DNA from: Bacteroidota bacterium
GTDB lineage: Bacteria; Bacteroidota; Ignavibacteria; Ignavibacteriales; Melioribacteraceae
DNA length: 64,000 bases
Reading direction: 5' to 3'
Assembly (NCBI GenBank): GCA_021820065.1
Contig: JAKAEE010000001.1
Coordinates: 86,906 to 150,905 of the forward strand
The translations under genes and the position numbers were made by a program. Below are positions 34,417-43,210 of the stretch, piece after piece. The number at the start of each line of letters is the position of its first letter. The first letter of the stretch is position 1. The notes beneath the pieces are model-generated. The model was not told the DNA's origin. It made no database searches and saw only the letters and a list, made by a program, of their open reading frames with translations.

Positions 34417-34877
34417 TAAGCACAAAATCAAAAATTCGAAATCCTAAAGAGGGGCACGTGGAAGAAAAGAAATATGATTTGGAAGAAAGAACTCTCCGTT
34501 TTCTTAAAAACACAATAACTTTCATCAGAAAGAATCCAAAAGATTTTGTAAATGTTGAATTGGGAAGACAGCTTGTTCGTTCAGTCGGTTCCGTTGGCGC
34601 AAATTACAGAGAGGCAAATGATGCTATCAGCAAGAAAGATTTTTTGTTTAGAATAAAAATTTGTAGAAAGGAAGCAAAGGAATCGCAATTTTGGCTGTTG
34701 GCATTCGAGTGTGAGGAAAAACTGGAAGATGAAAGAAAATTGCTTTTACAGGAAGCTTCCGAATTATCTAGAATATACGGTTCTATGGTTAGAAATGTTG
34801 AATCAAAACAACCTTAGTTTCGAATTTGGTGCTTTGTGCTTCGAATTTTGAATTTTGAGCTTAGAATTTTGAATTTA
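34417..34877. mobile_element. Inverted-repeat-bounded element carrying a four-helix-bundle gene
   Basis: The four-helix-bundle gene is enclosed between a left end at 34417-34442 (TAAGCACAAAATCAAAAATT, then CGAA) and an inverted, imperfect copy at 34840-34863 (TTCGAATTTTGAATTTTGAG on the plus strand). Further TTCGAATTT/GAATTTTGA words extend the right end to 34877. The element fills exactly the gap between the stop of the patatin gene and the stop of the convergent TPR-like gene. In 23S rRNA, genes of this family lie inside intervening sequences with base-paired ends, so the layout is similar. Mobility is inference. Confidence 0.45.
34458..34817 (+). CDS. Four-helix-bundle protein (23S rRNA IVP / Avd-like family)
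   Basis: A 119-residue all-helical protein of the four-helix-bundle family first noted in 23S rRNA intervening sequences and related to the Avd accessory protein of diversity-generating retroelements. Family features are LGRQLVRSVGSVGANYREA, DFLFRIKICRKEAKESQFWL and the final helix with EASELSRIYGSMVRN. I chose the GTG at 34458 because AGAGGGG precedes it and family members start near YDLEERT. No reverse transcriptase or variable repeat is nearby, so it is not part of a retroelement. Its function is unknown. Confidence 0.88.
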   Translation: MEEKKYDLEERTLRFLKNTITFIRKNPKDFVNVELGRQLVRSVGSVGANYREANDAISKKDFLFRIKICRKEAKESQFWLLAFECEEKLEDERKLLLQEASELSRIYGSMVRNVESKQP

Positions 34878-35417
34878 TTTTCCTTCTCTTTCCGCAGCTT
34901 TTTCTGCAAGCGCTAAGTACTTCGATGCGTTTTCCAAATCGCCAATTTTTTTGTAATGCTCGGAGAGTGCATAATAGATTTTGTTTTTGAAGTTAACGGG
35001 TGGTATGCCGGATTCTACGATACCGACAATTTTGTCGTTGGTGGGAAGATCAAGATCGTAATTATAAAGGTTAAGAATTCTTAGATACGGTTCGAATTCG
35101 GTTGGCACCTGCAACGAAGCCTTTATGTAATATGTTAACGCATCTTCAAGCCGCTCGTAGTTTTCGGAAAAACTTCCAAATACTTTTGCGGTCCACATAC
35201 AAAGAGTAAAACTGCTGCCGGGATATTCTTTGATAAGTTTTTCCGTAAACATTTTTATTTCGTCGGGAGACAATGCCGGATTGCCGAGAAGAATTTCAAA
35301 AATTTCGGGATCTTCAAATTTTTCATTCAACGCATCCTGAAACGTATCAAACAGTTCATCCGAAGAAATTGAATTGCGAAAGATATTTTCGATTTTTCTA
35401 ATGGCTTCTTCTTTCAT
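34875..35417 (-). CDS. Hypothetical helical (TPR-like) protein
   Basis: A 180-residue soluble protein, helical throughout. The C-terminal repeat-like segments (ERLEDALTYYIKASLQVP and FKNKIYYALSEHYKKIGDLENASKYL) look like tetratricopeptide units, so a protein-protein interaction role is likely. It overlaps the upstream nuclease-like gene by 20 bases, so the two are coupled. Its stop codon touches the right end of the four-helix-bundle element. I do not recognise a specific family. Confidence 0.72.
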   Translation of the reverse strand: MKEEAIRKIENIFRNSISSDELFDTFQDALNEKFEDPEIFEILLGNPALSPDEIKMFTEKLIKEYPGSSFTLCMWTAKVFGSFSENYERLEDALTYYIKASLQVPTEFEPYLRILNLYNYDLDLPTNDKIVGIVESGIPPVNFKNKIYYALSEHYKKIGDLENASKYLALAEKAAEREGK

Positions 35418-35910
35418 CGCCCACTAAGTACTTAATCAAATTTTCTTTTGTGAATCTGGGAAGTTCTTCACCGAACTCCACGGTTTTGTTTTTGTCCCAC
35501 TGCTCATGTTCGGAAGGGACAAACTTGTGCGTTTCAAGAAATGCAAACCTTCTGTCAATTAACTTTCCTTCGTCGTCAAATAGTAGGAATCCGATAATAA
35601 CGGGAACGTCCAATTTCTTCTGCCAGTTAAGGTAAGCTTTGGCTGCTCGCTCGTTAACGATAAAAGCTTTTGAATGCTTGCCTTTCCAATCGAGCAACGC
35701 AAAATTGTTTTCGTATTTAATGATTACGTCGGGTTTGTCTTCCCCTTTTTCCCACAGCTTTTCGTAACGTTTATCTTCGCCAAACTCCTTAAACTCTATT
35801 CCCCATTGAACAAGAAGATTTTTTCCCGCACGTTCGGCGAGATCATGAAGTTTGTAGTTGCTTCTAAACTCTTCTTTCGATTTAGCCGGTCGGAAATCCA
35901 GCTTTTTCAT
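35398..35910 (-). CDS. Hypothetical protein with nuclease-like (PD-(D/E)XK-like) features
   Basis: A 170-residue cytoplasmic protein. The central part reads KPDVIIKYENNFALLDWKGK, and the D...(x13)...D-W-K pattern resembles the core of restriction-endonuclease-like folds. This is a by-eye resemblance, not a recognised family. The following AYLNWQKKLDVPVIIGFLLFDD resembles the strand after the catalytic Lys in such folds. It is first in a leftward pair with the TPR-like gene. No methyltransferase lies next to it, which speaks against restriction. Confidence 0.68.
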   Translation of the reverse strand: MKKLDFRPAKSKEEFRSNYKLHDLAERAGKNLLVQWGIEFKEFGEDKRYEKLWEKGEDKPDVIIKYENNFALLDWKGKHSKAFIVNERAAKAYLNWQKKLDVPVIIGFLLFDDEGKLIDRRFAFLETHKFVPSEHEQWDKNKTVEFGEELPRFTKENLIKYLVGDERRSH

Positions 35911-36049
35911 ATTCTCCCGCCATTCCTATTTACTAAAACAACCGTCGTTATCGCACAAATTAATTTCTGATTGGAAAATAATTTATAATTACGCATAAAA
36001 CAATGTAACCTTCACCGAAATCGGTTCGTCTTTATGATAAGAAAATTAA

Positions 36050-36571
36050 ATGCTTGAGCAGCCAAGATATCGATTCTTAATTCAGCAATACAAGAACAGA
36101 ATCTACACCTACTCGCTTTACATGCTGAAAAACAAAATGGACGCGGACGACGTAACACAGGAAGTCATGATCCGTATCTGGAAAAATATTGACGGCTTCA
36201 ATGTATTCGCGGCTAAGACGTGGATAATGAAAACAACGCACAATCTTTGTATCGATTACTTGAGAAAAAGATCGGTTGCATTAAACAGAGAATTGGAGAT
36301 TAATGAGCTGGTTGAAGAGAGCATCGAAGCGGACAGGAGCGAAGAAAATCCTTATTTAATAACGCATATAAAAATTATGGCGTCAAAAGTAAAAGAGGCA
36401 ATTCAGCGATTGCCGGAAAATTTAAGAAGCGTTTTTGTTCTTTACGAAATTCAAGGTCTGAAATACAAAGAAATCAGCAAAACACTCGACATGCCGTTGA
36501 ACTCGGTAAAAGTTTATCTTCTGCGGGCAAGAAAAAAACTGCAAGAGAAATTAAAAGGTTATGAAGCGTAA
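36050..36571 (+). CDS. ECF-type RNA polymerase sigma factor
   Basis: A 173-residue sigma factor with only regions 2 and 4. Region 2 includes YTYSLYMLKNKMDADDVTQEVMIRIW and TWIMKTTHNLCIDYLRKR; region 4 is IQRLPENLRSVFVLYEIQGL...EISKTLDMPLNSVKVYLLRARKKL. It leads a three-gene operon: the anti-sigma-like gene overlaps its end by 11 bases and the DUF4252 gene overlaps that. ECF factors of this type respond to envelope signals released by the partner protein. Confidence 0.94.
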   Translation: MLEQPRYRFLIQQYKNRIYTYSLYMLKNKMDADDVTQEVMIRIWKNIDGFNVFAAKTWIMKTTHNLCIDYLRKRSVALNRELEINELVEESIEADRSEENPYLITHIKIMASKVKEAIQRLPENLRSVFVLYEIQGLKYKEISKTLDMPLNSVKVYLLRARKKLQEKLKGYEA

Positions 36572-37121
36572 AAGAATTTTTGATTTAACCGAAGCACAAA
36601 AAGACAAAATAATTTCTGCGGCGTATGGAACCGGCTCTTTGTCGGACCGGCTGATTGTGCGGCGTCTTATCTTTTCAAATGAGGAAGCGGAGAGACTTTA
36701 TTTATCATACAAACAAACTGCCTCAGAAGTAAAACAAATTGCCGAGGAGGAATGTCCGTCCGATATTTTGAAAACCGTTCAACACGAGACCAAGCGCGTA
36801 CTCGAAAACAAAGGTTCGTTCATGTCCGATCTGTATTCGGCGGTTTTCTCGCGGCCAATTGTTTCCGCGGTTACAACCGTAGTGTTGATCGCGTCAATCG
36901 TAATCGCTTTAATCGTTAACAGACCGGTTCAATACAATTATACTCAGGCGCAAATAATAGATGCCGATAGACAGGCAAGAGAAGCATTTTTAATTGTTGG
37001 AAAAATTTTAAAGGAAACCCACGCCACTCTTCAGAATGATGTTTTGGGTGAAAGAGTTTCTAAGCCGCTTAATCAAAGCATAAGAATTGCAAACAAATTA
37101 TTTGAAGGAGAAAAAAAATGA
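36561..37121 (+). CDS. Probable membrane anti-sigma factor
   Basis: A 186-residue protein with a soluble N-terminal part (~1-95), one transmembrane helix (~97-120, VSAVTTVVLIASIVIALIV) and a periplasmic helical tail. Position and topology fit a single-pass anti-sigma factor holding the upstream ECF sigma. I see no zinc-binding HxxxCxxC motif, so it is not of the ZAS type. Overlaps with both neighbours indicate tight coupling. The assignment rests on context and topology. Confidence 0.7.
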   Translation: MKRKRIFDLTEAQKDKIISAAYGTGSLSDRLIVRRLIFSNEEAERLYLSYKQTASEVKQIAEEECPSDILKTVQHETKRVLENKGSFMSDLYSAVFSRPIVSAVTTVVLIASIVIALIVNRPVQYNYTQAQIIDADRQAREAFLIVGKILKETHATLQNDVLGERVSKPLNQSIRIANKLFEGEKK

Positions 37122-37687
37122 ACCCTCTAAAAGTATTAGTTGTCATGCTTTTTGTGATGAGCATGGGGCTTTTTGCCCAGCAAAAGGTTGATTACTCAAA
37201 AGAACCCGGCTACTTTGACTACAGCAAATTTCTACCGGCAAAAATCGGAGAACCCACAACTGAAGTTAACCTGGAAGAACCGCTTCTTAAGATGGCGGGA
37301 CAAATGGCAGTTGATAAGAAAGAAAATGTCGGCAATATGATTTCCGCACTTAAGCTTGTTAAAGTGAATGAATTTGAAACTGAACAAAAAGAATCTCCTG
37401 AGATGCAAAGCGCCATTGAATCCATGGATAAAGATTTGCTGGCAAAACAATGGGATCGAATCATCAAAACAAAAAGTAAAAATGATTTTACAAATGTTTA
37501 TGTCAAATCTGGCAGCGATGGAAAATTCATGGGCTTAGTCGTCACTTCTCTAAATAAAAACGGTAAGGCGACCTTTGTAAATATAGTAGGACGAATTGAT
37601 TTGGAAACAATCAAACAACTTTCAGAGCAATTCAATTTTTCTACCGGTGAAAAAACAAAAGAGAAGGTAGAAAAAGAGAAAAAGTAG
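37118..37687 (+). CDS. Exported DUF4252-type protein
   Basis: A 189-residue periplasmic protein (signal peptide MNPLKVLVVMLFVMSMGLFAQ). The middle part (LKLVKVNEF... VYVKSGSDGKFMGLVVT... VNIVGRIDLETIKQL) resembles DUF4252 proteins, which in Bacteroidota often accompany ECF sigma/anti-sigma pairs. The C-terminus is a charged Lys/Glu tail. It overlaps the anti-sigma gene by four bases (ATGA). Its function is unknown; sensing or being the target of the sigma system are both possible. Confidence 0.75.
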   Translation: MNPLKVLVVMLFVMSMGLFAQQKVDYSKEPGYFDYSKFLPAKIGEPTTEVNLEEPLLKMAGQMAVDKKENVGNMISALKLVKVNEFETEQKESPEMQSAIESMDKDLLAKQWDRIIKTKSKNDFTNVYVKSGSDGKFMGLVVTSLNKNGKATFVNIVGRIDLETIKQLSEQFNFSTGEKTKEKVEKEKK

Positions 37688-37708
37688 TTTGCAAGCATTA
37701 AAAACCTG

Positions 37709-37755
37709 AATCCCCTTTGATTAGAAAAATTTTTTCTGGCAGAGGGGATTTTTTT
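37709..37755 (+). terminator. Intrinsic terminator after the sigma operon
   Basis: AATCCCCT (37709-37716) pairs with AGGGGATT (37743-37750), closing a 26-base loop that itself contains an A/T-rich inner stem, and is followed by TTTTT. It lies 22 bases after the DUF4252 stop. Confidence 0.75.
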
Positions 37756-37843
37756 GCGATTTTCTACGAAACCTTTCGTTATCTCGTAAGTCTAAACTTC
37801 TGTAGAAAAAATCCGGCAATGGGAAAAAGTGAAAAGGTCGTCT

Positions 37844-40495
37844 ATGAAAAATATTTTACTGGTTGTGTTAATATTGTTAATGCCGTTAATAGCCTTCGCG
37901 GCGGGCGGTGCCGGCAATCAAAAAGTTGTACTTGCATACAAAATAAAAGATTTGAACATCGCTCTCGATGGAAAACTAACCGAGTCCATTTGGAAAAATC
38001 CGGCGGTTAAGGAATTTGTTCAACGGGATCCGAATGAAGGCGCTCCTGCTACGGAACCTACAGAAGTTTGGGTCGCTTACAATGAATCGAATCTTTATGT
38101 TGCAGCGCGACTCCATGATTCCCATCCGAATCTAATTGATGCAAGCTTGGCGCGCAGAGATTCGCGAATCAATTCCGACTGGTTTACTCTTTATATTGAT
38201 CCCTACAACGACAAAAAAACCGGTTACTACTTTGCAGTTAATGCGGGCGGTACTCAGAGCGACGGCGTTTTATATAATGATAGCTGGGATGATGATTCGT
38301 GGGATGGAGTATGGGAAGCAAAGACAGCAATCGATTCGGATGGTTGGGTGGTGGAGATGAAAATTCCTTTTTCTCAACTCCGATTTAATTCATCCAAAGA
38401 AATGACCTGGGGTGTAAATTTCGAACGAAATATTAAACGCAATAAAGAAGCCGATTACTTAATTATGGTTCCGAAAAAAGAAAGCGGATTTGTTTCGCGT
38501 TTTGCATCGCTCGAAGGGCTGGACGGAATTCTGCCAAAACAAAGATTGGAAGTCCTTCCTTACATTGTTCAGAAAGCGCAATACCTTGTTCACGATGCAA
38601 ACGATCCGTTCTACAAATCAAATCAGTACAAAACAACTATCGGCGCAGACGTAAAAATCGGTTTGGGCAGCAACTTAACTTTGGACGCAACATTCAATCC
38701 GGATTTTGGTCAAGTCGAGGTTGATCCAGCGGTGATTAATTTATCGGCATTCGAATCTTACTTCGACGAAAAGAGACCGTTCTTTGTTGAAGGCAACAAC
38801 ATATTCATGTTTGGAATCGGCGGTGCAAATAATAATTGGGGATTCAACTTTGGCTTGCCGGAATTATTTTACACAAGACGAATCGGTAAAGCTCCGCATG
38901 GAAGTGTTACTTCTGCCGATTATGTTGATTATCCAAGCGTGACAAATATTCTTGGCGCAGCAAAGCTCACCGGAAAAATTGATGAAACAATAACCATCGG
39001 CGCCATGAGCGCGGTTACGGAAAGAACGTTTGCAACTCTATTTAATAACGGAATCAAAACCGCGCAGCAGGTCGAACCCCTCACACATTACGGCGTCTTC
39101 AGAGCAAAGAAAGAAATTAACGGTGGAAATCAAGGACTCGGTTTAATGTTCACAACCGTTAATCGTGATTTGAGCGACGCAAACTTAAGTTCGCTGCTTG
39201 CGCACAACGCTTACACCTTTGGTTTCGACGGATGGACTTTTCTTGACAAGAAACACGAGTATGTGATCACAGGAGCTTTTGTTGGTTCATACGTGAATGG
39301 AAAAAATAATTTTTTAACCAAGCTTCAAGAAGAGCCCCGGAGATATTTTCAGAGACCGGACGCCCGCTTCGCAAAACTTGATTCGAACAGGACTTCTCTC
39401 GCCGGGTATTACGGCAGAATAATGCTCAACAAACAGAATGGGAATTTCTATGTCAACTCTGCGCTCGGGATTGCAAGCCCCGGTTTAGAATACAACGATC
39501 TCGGATTCCAATGGATGGCTGATCGAATCAATGGGCACCTTGTGTTGGGTTACAGATGGTTTGATCCAGACAGCACATTCAGAAGAAAATATATTTACGT
39601 CAGTCACGCGCGCAGTTATAACTTTGATGGAAATTTAATCTCTAATTTTGTCTGGTGGAGAGTTGGCGCAGATTTTATGAACTATTGGGGAATACAGTTT
39701 GTCGGGAACTATTCATTCAAATCATATAGCTTTACAGCAACACGAGGCGGACCGTTGGTGGTTAATTCGCCGCAATATGAAGTTTCGCTCTCCACAAACT
39801 CAGACAGCAGGCAAAAAGTCATTCTTCAAGCAAACGCCGTTTATGCGAAGGATGAAATTGGCGGCGTTGGAGTTGGTGGAGAAGTTGATATTGAGTGGAG
39901 ACCAAATTCGCAAATTGATTTCAGCATTGGTCCCTCGTTTCAATATAATCATGATACGCGCCAATGGGTTGGAAATTTTTTCGATCCGACCGCGGTTAAC
40001 ACATATAATAATAGATACGTCTTCGCGACCATCAATCAAAAAACTTTAGCTGCAAACATTAGATTGAATTGGACTTTCACGCCAACGCTAAGTCTTCAGT
40101 TATTCATGCAGCCGTTCTTCGCCGTGGGAAGTTATAACGACTTCAAAGAACTTGCTTGCCCCGCGACTTCCGATGTAAATTTATACGGCGCTGACGGTTC
40201 AACTATTAGTTACGATCAAAACAGCAACGCTTACAATGTCGATCCGGATGGAAAAGGTCCGGCGCCGGTATTTCAAATTTCAAATCCGGATTTCAATTAC
40301 AAATCGTTAAGAGGAACTGCGGTGTTGAGGTGGGAAGTGTTGCCCGGTTCAATATTTTATTTCGTGTGGTCGCATAACCAAGCCAACTTCGATAATCCCG
40401 GCGATTTTAATCTCGGCAGAGATTTTAAAAACTTATGGCGCACCGATGGAGACAACGTTTTTCTCGTCAAGTTTTCATACTGGTTTAATATGTGA
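37844..40495 (+). CDS. DUF5916 outer-membrane protein with N-terminal CBM9-like domain
   Basis: An 883-residue exported protein. The signal peptide (MKNILLVVLILLMPLIAFA) is followed by a carbohydrate-binding family 9-like domain (~30-220): IKDLNIALDGKLTESIWKNP, SNLYVAARLHD and WVVEMKIPFSQLRF. The DUF5916 part then shows LDATFNPDFGQVEVDPAVIN and DEKRPFFVEGN, and beta strands run to the end (FLVKFSYWFNM), consistent with an outer-membrane barrel. I chose the ATG at 37844 because AAAAGG precedes it and the signal peptide starts there. Members are common in Bacteroidota, but their role is not established. Confidence 0.85.
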   Translation: MKNILLVVLILLMPLIAFAAGGAGNQKVVLAYKIKDLNIALDGKLTESIWKNPAVKEFVQRDPNEGAPATEPTEVWVAYNESNLYVAARLHDSHPNLIDASLARRDSRINSDWFTLYIDPYNDKKTGYYFAVNAGGTQSDGVLYNDSWDDDSWDGVWEAKTAIDSDGWVVEMKIPFSQLRFNSSKEMTWGVNFERNIKRNKEADYLIMVPKKESGFVSRFASLEGLDGILPKQRLEVLPYIVQKAQYLVHDANDPFYKSNQYKTTIGADVKIGLGSNLTLDATFNPDFGQVEVDPAVINLSAFESYFDEKRPFFVEGNNIFMFGIGGANNNWGFNFGLPELFYTRRIGKAPHGSVTSADYVDYPSVTNILGAAKLTGKIDETITIGAMSAVTERTFATLFNNGIKTAQQVEPLTHYGVFRAKKEINGGNQGLGLMFTTVNRDLSDANLSSLLAHNAYTFGFDGWTFLDKKHEYVITGAFVGSYVNGKNNFLTKLQEEPRRYFQRPDARFAKLDSNRTSLAGYYGRIMLNKQNGNFYVNSALGIASPGLEYNDLGFQWMADRINGHLVLGYRWFDPDSTFRRKYIYVSHARSYNFDGNLISNFVWWRVGADFMNYWGIQFVGNYSFKSYSFTATRGGPLVVNSPQYEVSLSTNSDSRQKVILQANAVYAKDEIGGVGVGGEVDIEWRPNSQIDFSIGPSFQYNHDTRQWVGNFFDPTAVNTYNNRYVFATINQKTLAANIRLNWTFTPTLSLQLFMQPFFAVGSYNDFKELACPATSDVNLYGADGSTISYDQNSNAYNVDPDGKGPAPVFQISNPDFNYKSLRGTAVLRWEVLPGSIFYFVWSHNQANFDNPGDFNLGRDFKNLWRTDGDNVFLVKFSYWFNM

Positions 40496-40873
40496 ACGCG
40501 ATGGTCTGTATCTGCGCAAGTGTCGCGTTAATTACCTTCGCCGGATTTTTCATACGAGAGATAACTTAAATTATCTATTTCGGCTCATCAAGAATTGATT
40601 TTTGTTCCCTCGTTAAGTAGATTAATCGTCAGAAAAGCTCCCCCTCCGAAAATAGAGATAGATTTTAATATAGATTTTCCTATTCTCTATCGATTGTGCT
40701 CATAAATCATAATTCTCTTTATGACTAAAACCGAACCAGACCGGTATTGTGTTTTCATCAACAGCCCGCGTTTTTCTTTCAAAGGTTTTTTCCTTCTATC
40801 ACAAAAAGATACAACGTTTCAAAAAGCCGTGGTTTATTCATCCGGTTAGAAGAAGGTATGACAAGAGGGTGCT
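40496..40873. other. Intergenic region, no gene seen
   Basis: A 378-base AT-rich gap. I see no open frame with coding character and no convincing promoter. A short dyad AGATAA-N6-TTATCT lies near 40560. Confidence 0.5.
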
Positions 40874-41566
40874 ATGAAGAAAATGGTTTGCGCATTAATT
40901 ATTTCGCTGGGGTTTAGCACGCTACTCCATTCTCAAAGCGCGATAAGGTATATCGATTCTACTTTTGCCGAAGTACAGACTTATACAAATCAAGTGTATG
41001 CCCCGGCTCCGCAATTAACGGTTCCATATCTCAAAGACACAAGTTTAATTGAAGCCGCTGATCCACACATTCCGGTTTTACTGATACATGGAACGGCAGA
41101 TACAATTGTTCCTTTCGGACTTGGATCGCCGTTCCAGGTACCGCCTCTATCAGCAACATACGGAAGCCAATTGATCGACAAACGACTTGCCGGTTTGGCT
41201 TATCCGCATGAAACATATTTTGTTCAAGGAGAAGGGCACGAATTCTACGGTGTGGTAAATGGAAATTGGAGCCCCGCGCCAAATCAGTATTGGTATATTA
41301 TTGTTGATAAGGTTCGCGATTTTCTTTTTGATATTCATAAACCAATTGTATCGTTCAATCAAACTATAAACGGCGCTCAAGTTACGTTTACGAACAACAG
41401 CACTAATGCAATTGCATGGCACTGGAACTTCGGCGACTACGGAACCCGCGAACTCATAGAAGCAAACCTTGCAGACGAGGAAAACCACATTGATTGGATT
41501 GATGCACAACTTGATCAAATTAAGCAAATGGGAATCCAAAACTACCTGACAGAGCAGACTGATTAA
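40874..41566 (+). pseudogene. Chimeric broken ORF: secreted hydrolase/PKD remnant joined to bacterioferritin C-terminus
   Basis: One uninterrupted frame of 230 codons joins unrelated pieces. Residues 1-21 are a signal peptide. Residues ~22-50 and ~60-155 look like the start and end of a secreted alpha/beta-hydrolase (VLLIHGTADTIVPF, VQGEGHEFYG), but the nucleophile-elbow region between them is missing. Next comes the start of a PKD domain (PIVSFNQTINGAQVTFTNNS...WHWNFGD). After YG the frame switches to TRELIEANLADEENHIDWID...MGIQNYLTEQ, the unmistakable end of bacterioferritin with its ferroxidase DEExH. No hydrolase or ferritin activity is plausible. It is either a deletion fusion or an assembly join. 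Confidence 0.82.
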
Positions 41567-41683
41567 ATTATCTGGAAGATACGATGCTTGCATAGATAAA
41601 ATGAAAGGATGTGTTGTGACAGAAAAAGATCAGAGATTATGGGGAGATAAAAAAATAATTATTAACAAAAGGAGTAATATAAA

Positions 41684-43072
41684 ATGAGCAAACAACAAAA
41701 CATTATTGTTTGGTTGATTGGAATCTGCATTATGTTCATAGTGATGGTTGCCCCTTCGGTCGTTTTTGCACAGCAAGAGAAAGTTAATTCAAGCTATGGT
41801 CCTACGAACCAGACTGAAACTTTCGATCAAATCAAAGCCGAGCGCATGGCAGTTAAAAATGCGCGCGCAAAAGAACACATGGAATTATTAAGCTCCCGGT
41901 ATGACCTTTCAAAAAAAACATCTACAGATATCTTAATGTCAGGAGGTAAGCCTATCCCTGTTGGTCCAACAGCTAAACTTATAGGAGTAACATGGGAACA
42001 ACTTAACAAAATGACACCAGAGCAAATCAAAGAGAAGGGATTGTTTCCTTACAAACCCTTACCTTTTGCTGACCACAGAGAGGGAGGCATGCTTTTCCCG
42101 GAGATGATCACAAAATCTTTGCCTCGATTAGTTCGTTTTGATTTAGATTTTGATTTGCCCGAGTGGATTCTACCGGATCCAGTCCCGGCTATTTACCTAA
42201 CAACTCGTCCCGACCTTGGCGATGTAGCAAAAGGGCGATTAATTACAATTAACAATTACTATGAGATATTTAATGGTATTCTAAATCCCAAACAACTCGA
42301 GGGTCTTAGGCTTCTTGTTACTCAATTTCCCCAACAACAATTCAACGCAACTGAGGACCGACGTACCGACCGACCCGACGGCATGCTGGGCGTAACCTGT
42401 TTTGACTGTCATGCTAATGGAAATACAAACGGAGCTAATCATCTTGTTGGAGACATTCGACCACAAGAATTTAGACACCGTATTGAAACTCCTTCCCTGC
42501 GAGGAGTAAACATCCAGCGGCTCTTTGGTTCTCAGCGTGCTCTTAAAACAGTGGAGGACTTTACAGAATTCGAACAGCGAGCGGCTTATTTCGATGGAGA
42601 CCAATGTATGGCTTCTAAAAAAGGTATTAATATTCTGGAAAGGGGTTCCCAGGTACATTTTATGGCGGAATTCCTAGCGTTACTTGATTTTCCTCCAGCT
42701 TCCAAGCTTAACATTTACGGTAAACTTGACCAGAAAAGGGCTACCCCAAGCGAACTACGCGGTGAGGCACTTTTCAACGGTAAAGCTCAATGTGCATCTT
42801 GTCATCCCGCACCCTACTACACCGACAACAGTATGCATGACCTTAAGGCTGAGCGTTTTTATAAACAGGAACTAGCAAATTGGATGATGATGGCACATGA
42901 TGGTCCCATTAAAACGTTTCCCTTGAGAGGTATCAAAGACACTCCACCTTATATGCACGATGGAAGGTGTTTTACTCTTGAGGATATAGTTGAGTATTTC
43001 AATCTTGTTCAACAACTTGACTTGAAATCCGAGGAAAAGAAAGATCTAGTTGCGTTTCTCAGGCAGTTATAA
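41684..43072 (+). CDS. Di-haem cytochrome c peroxidase-like (MauG/CcpA family) protein
   Basis: A 462-residue periplasmic protein with a signal peptide ending near VVFAQQ. Two haem c sites are visible: CFDCH (~245) and CASCH (~370). The C-terminal half has RGEALFNGKAQCASCHPAPYYTDN, PLRGIKDTPPYMHDGR and EDIVEYFN, typical of di-haem peroxidases. The long N-terminal half is less usual. AAAAGGAGT precedes the ATG at good spacing. It stands alone after the bacterioferritin-containing fusion; both are iron/peroxide-related, but any link is speculative. Its codon usage appears slightly more C-rich than its neighbours. Confidence 0.87.
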   Translation: MSKQQNIIVWLIGICIMFIVMVAPSVVFAQQEKVNSSYGPTNQTETFDQIKAERMAVKNARAKEHMELLSSRYDLSKKTSTDILMSGGKPIPVGPTAKLIGVTWEQLNKMTPEQIKEKGLFPYKPLPFADHREGGMLFPEMITKSLPRLVRFDLDFDLPEWILPDPVPAIYLTTRPDLGDVAKGRLITINNYYEIFNGILNPKQLEGLRLLVTQFPQQQFNATEDRRTDRPDGMLGVTCFDCHANGNTNGANHLVGDIRPQEFRHRIETPSLRGVNIQRLFGSQRALKTVEDFTEFEQRAAYFDGDQCMASKKGINILERGSQVHFMAEFLALLDFPPASKLNIYGKLDQKRATPSELRGEALFNGKAQCASCHPAPYYTDNSMHDLKAERFYKQELANWMMMAHDGPIKTFPLRGIKDTPPYMHDGRCFTLEDIVEYFNLVQQLDLKSEEKKDLVAFLRQL

Positions 43073-43210
43073 TCCGGTTATTTAATCGCAACTTGAAGGC
43101 ACAAACGACAAAGTCCGTGCAACATTCAGGCAGGCCGCTTTTCGGATACAAAGAAACTTGTTCTCTTAAAATAAGAGAGGAATAAAACGTTAGAAAATAC
43201 TTTTATGTAA

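Noticed and set aside
34371..34457. N-terminal extension of the four-helix-bundle gene back into the patatin gene
   Set aside because: It would read through the other gene out of frame; the GTG at 34458 has its own ribosome binding site and fits family length.
34458..34817. Accessory gene of a diversity-generating retroelement
   Set aside because: No reverse transcriptase, template repeat or variable repeat was found within many kilobases.
36050..37121. FecIR-type regulation of a neighbouring TonB receptor
   Set aside because: The protein after the sigma factor lacks FecR features, and the next outer-membrane gene is a DUF5916 protein behind a terminator.
41600..41687. 28-codon frame ending over the start of the di-haem protein (ATGA)
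   Set aside because: It includes the ribosome binding site of the next gene and has no recognisable composition; the overlap is probably chance.
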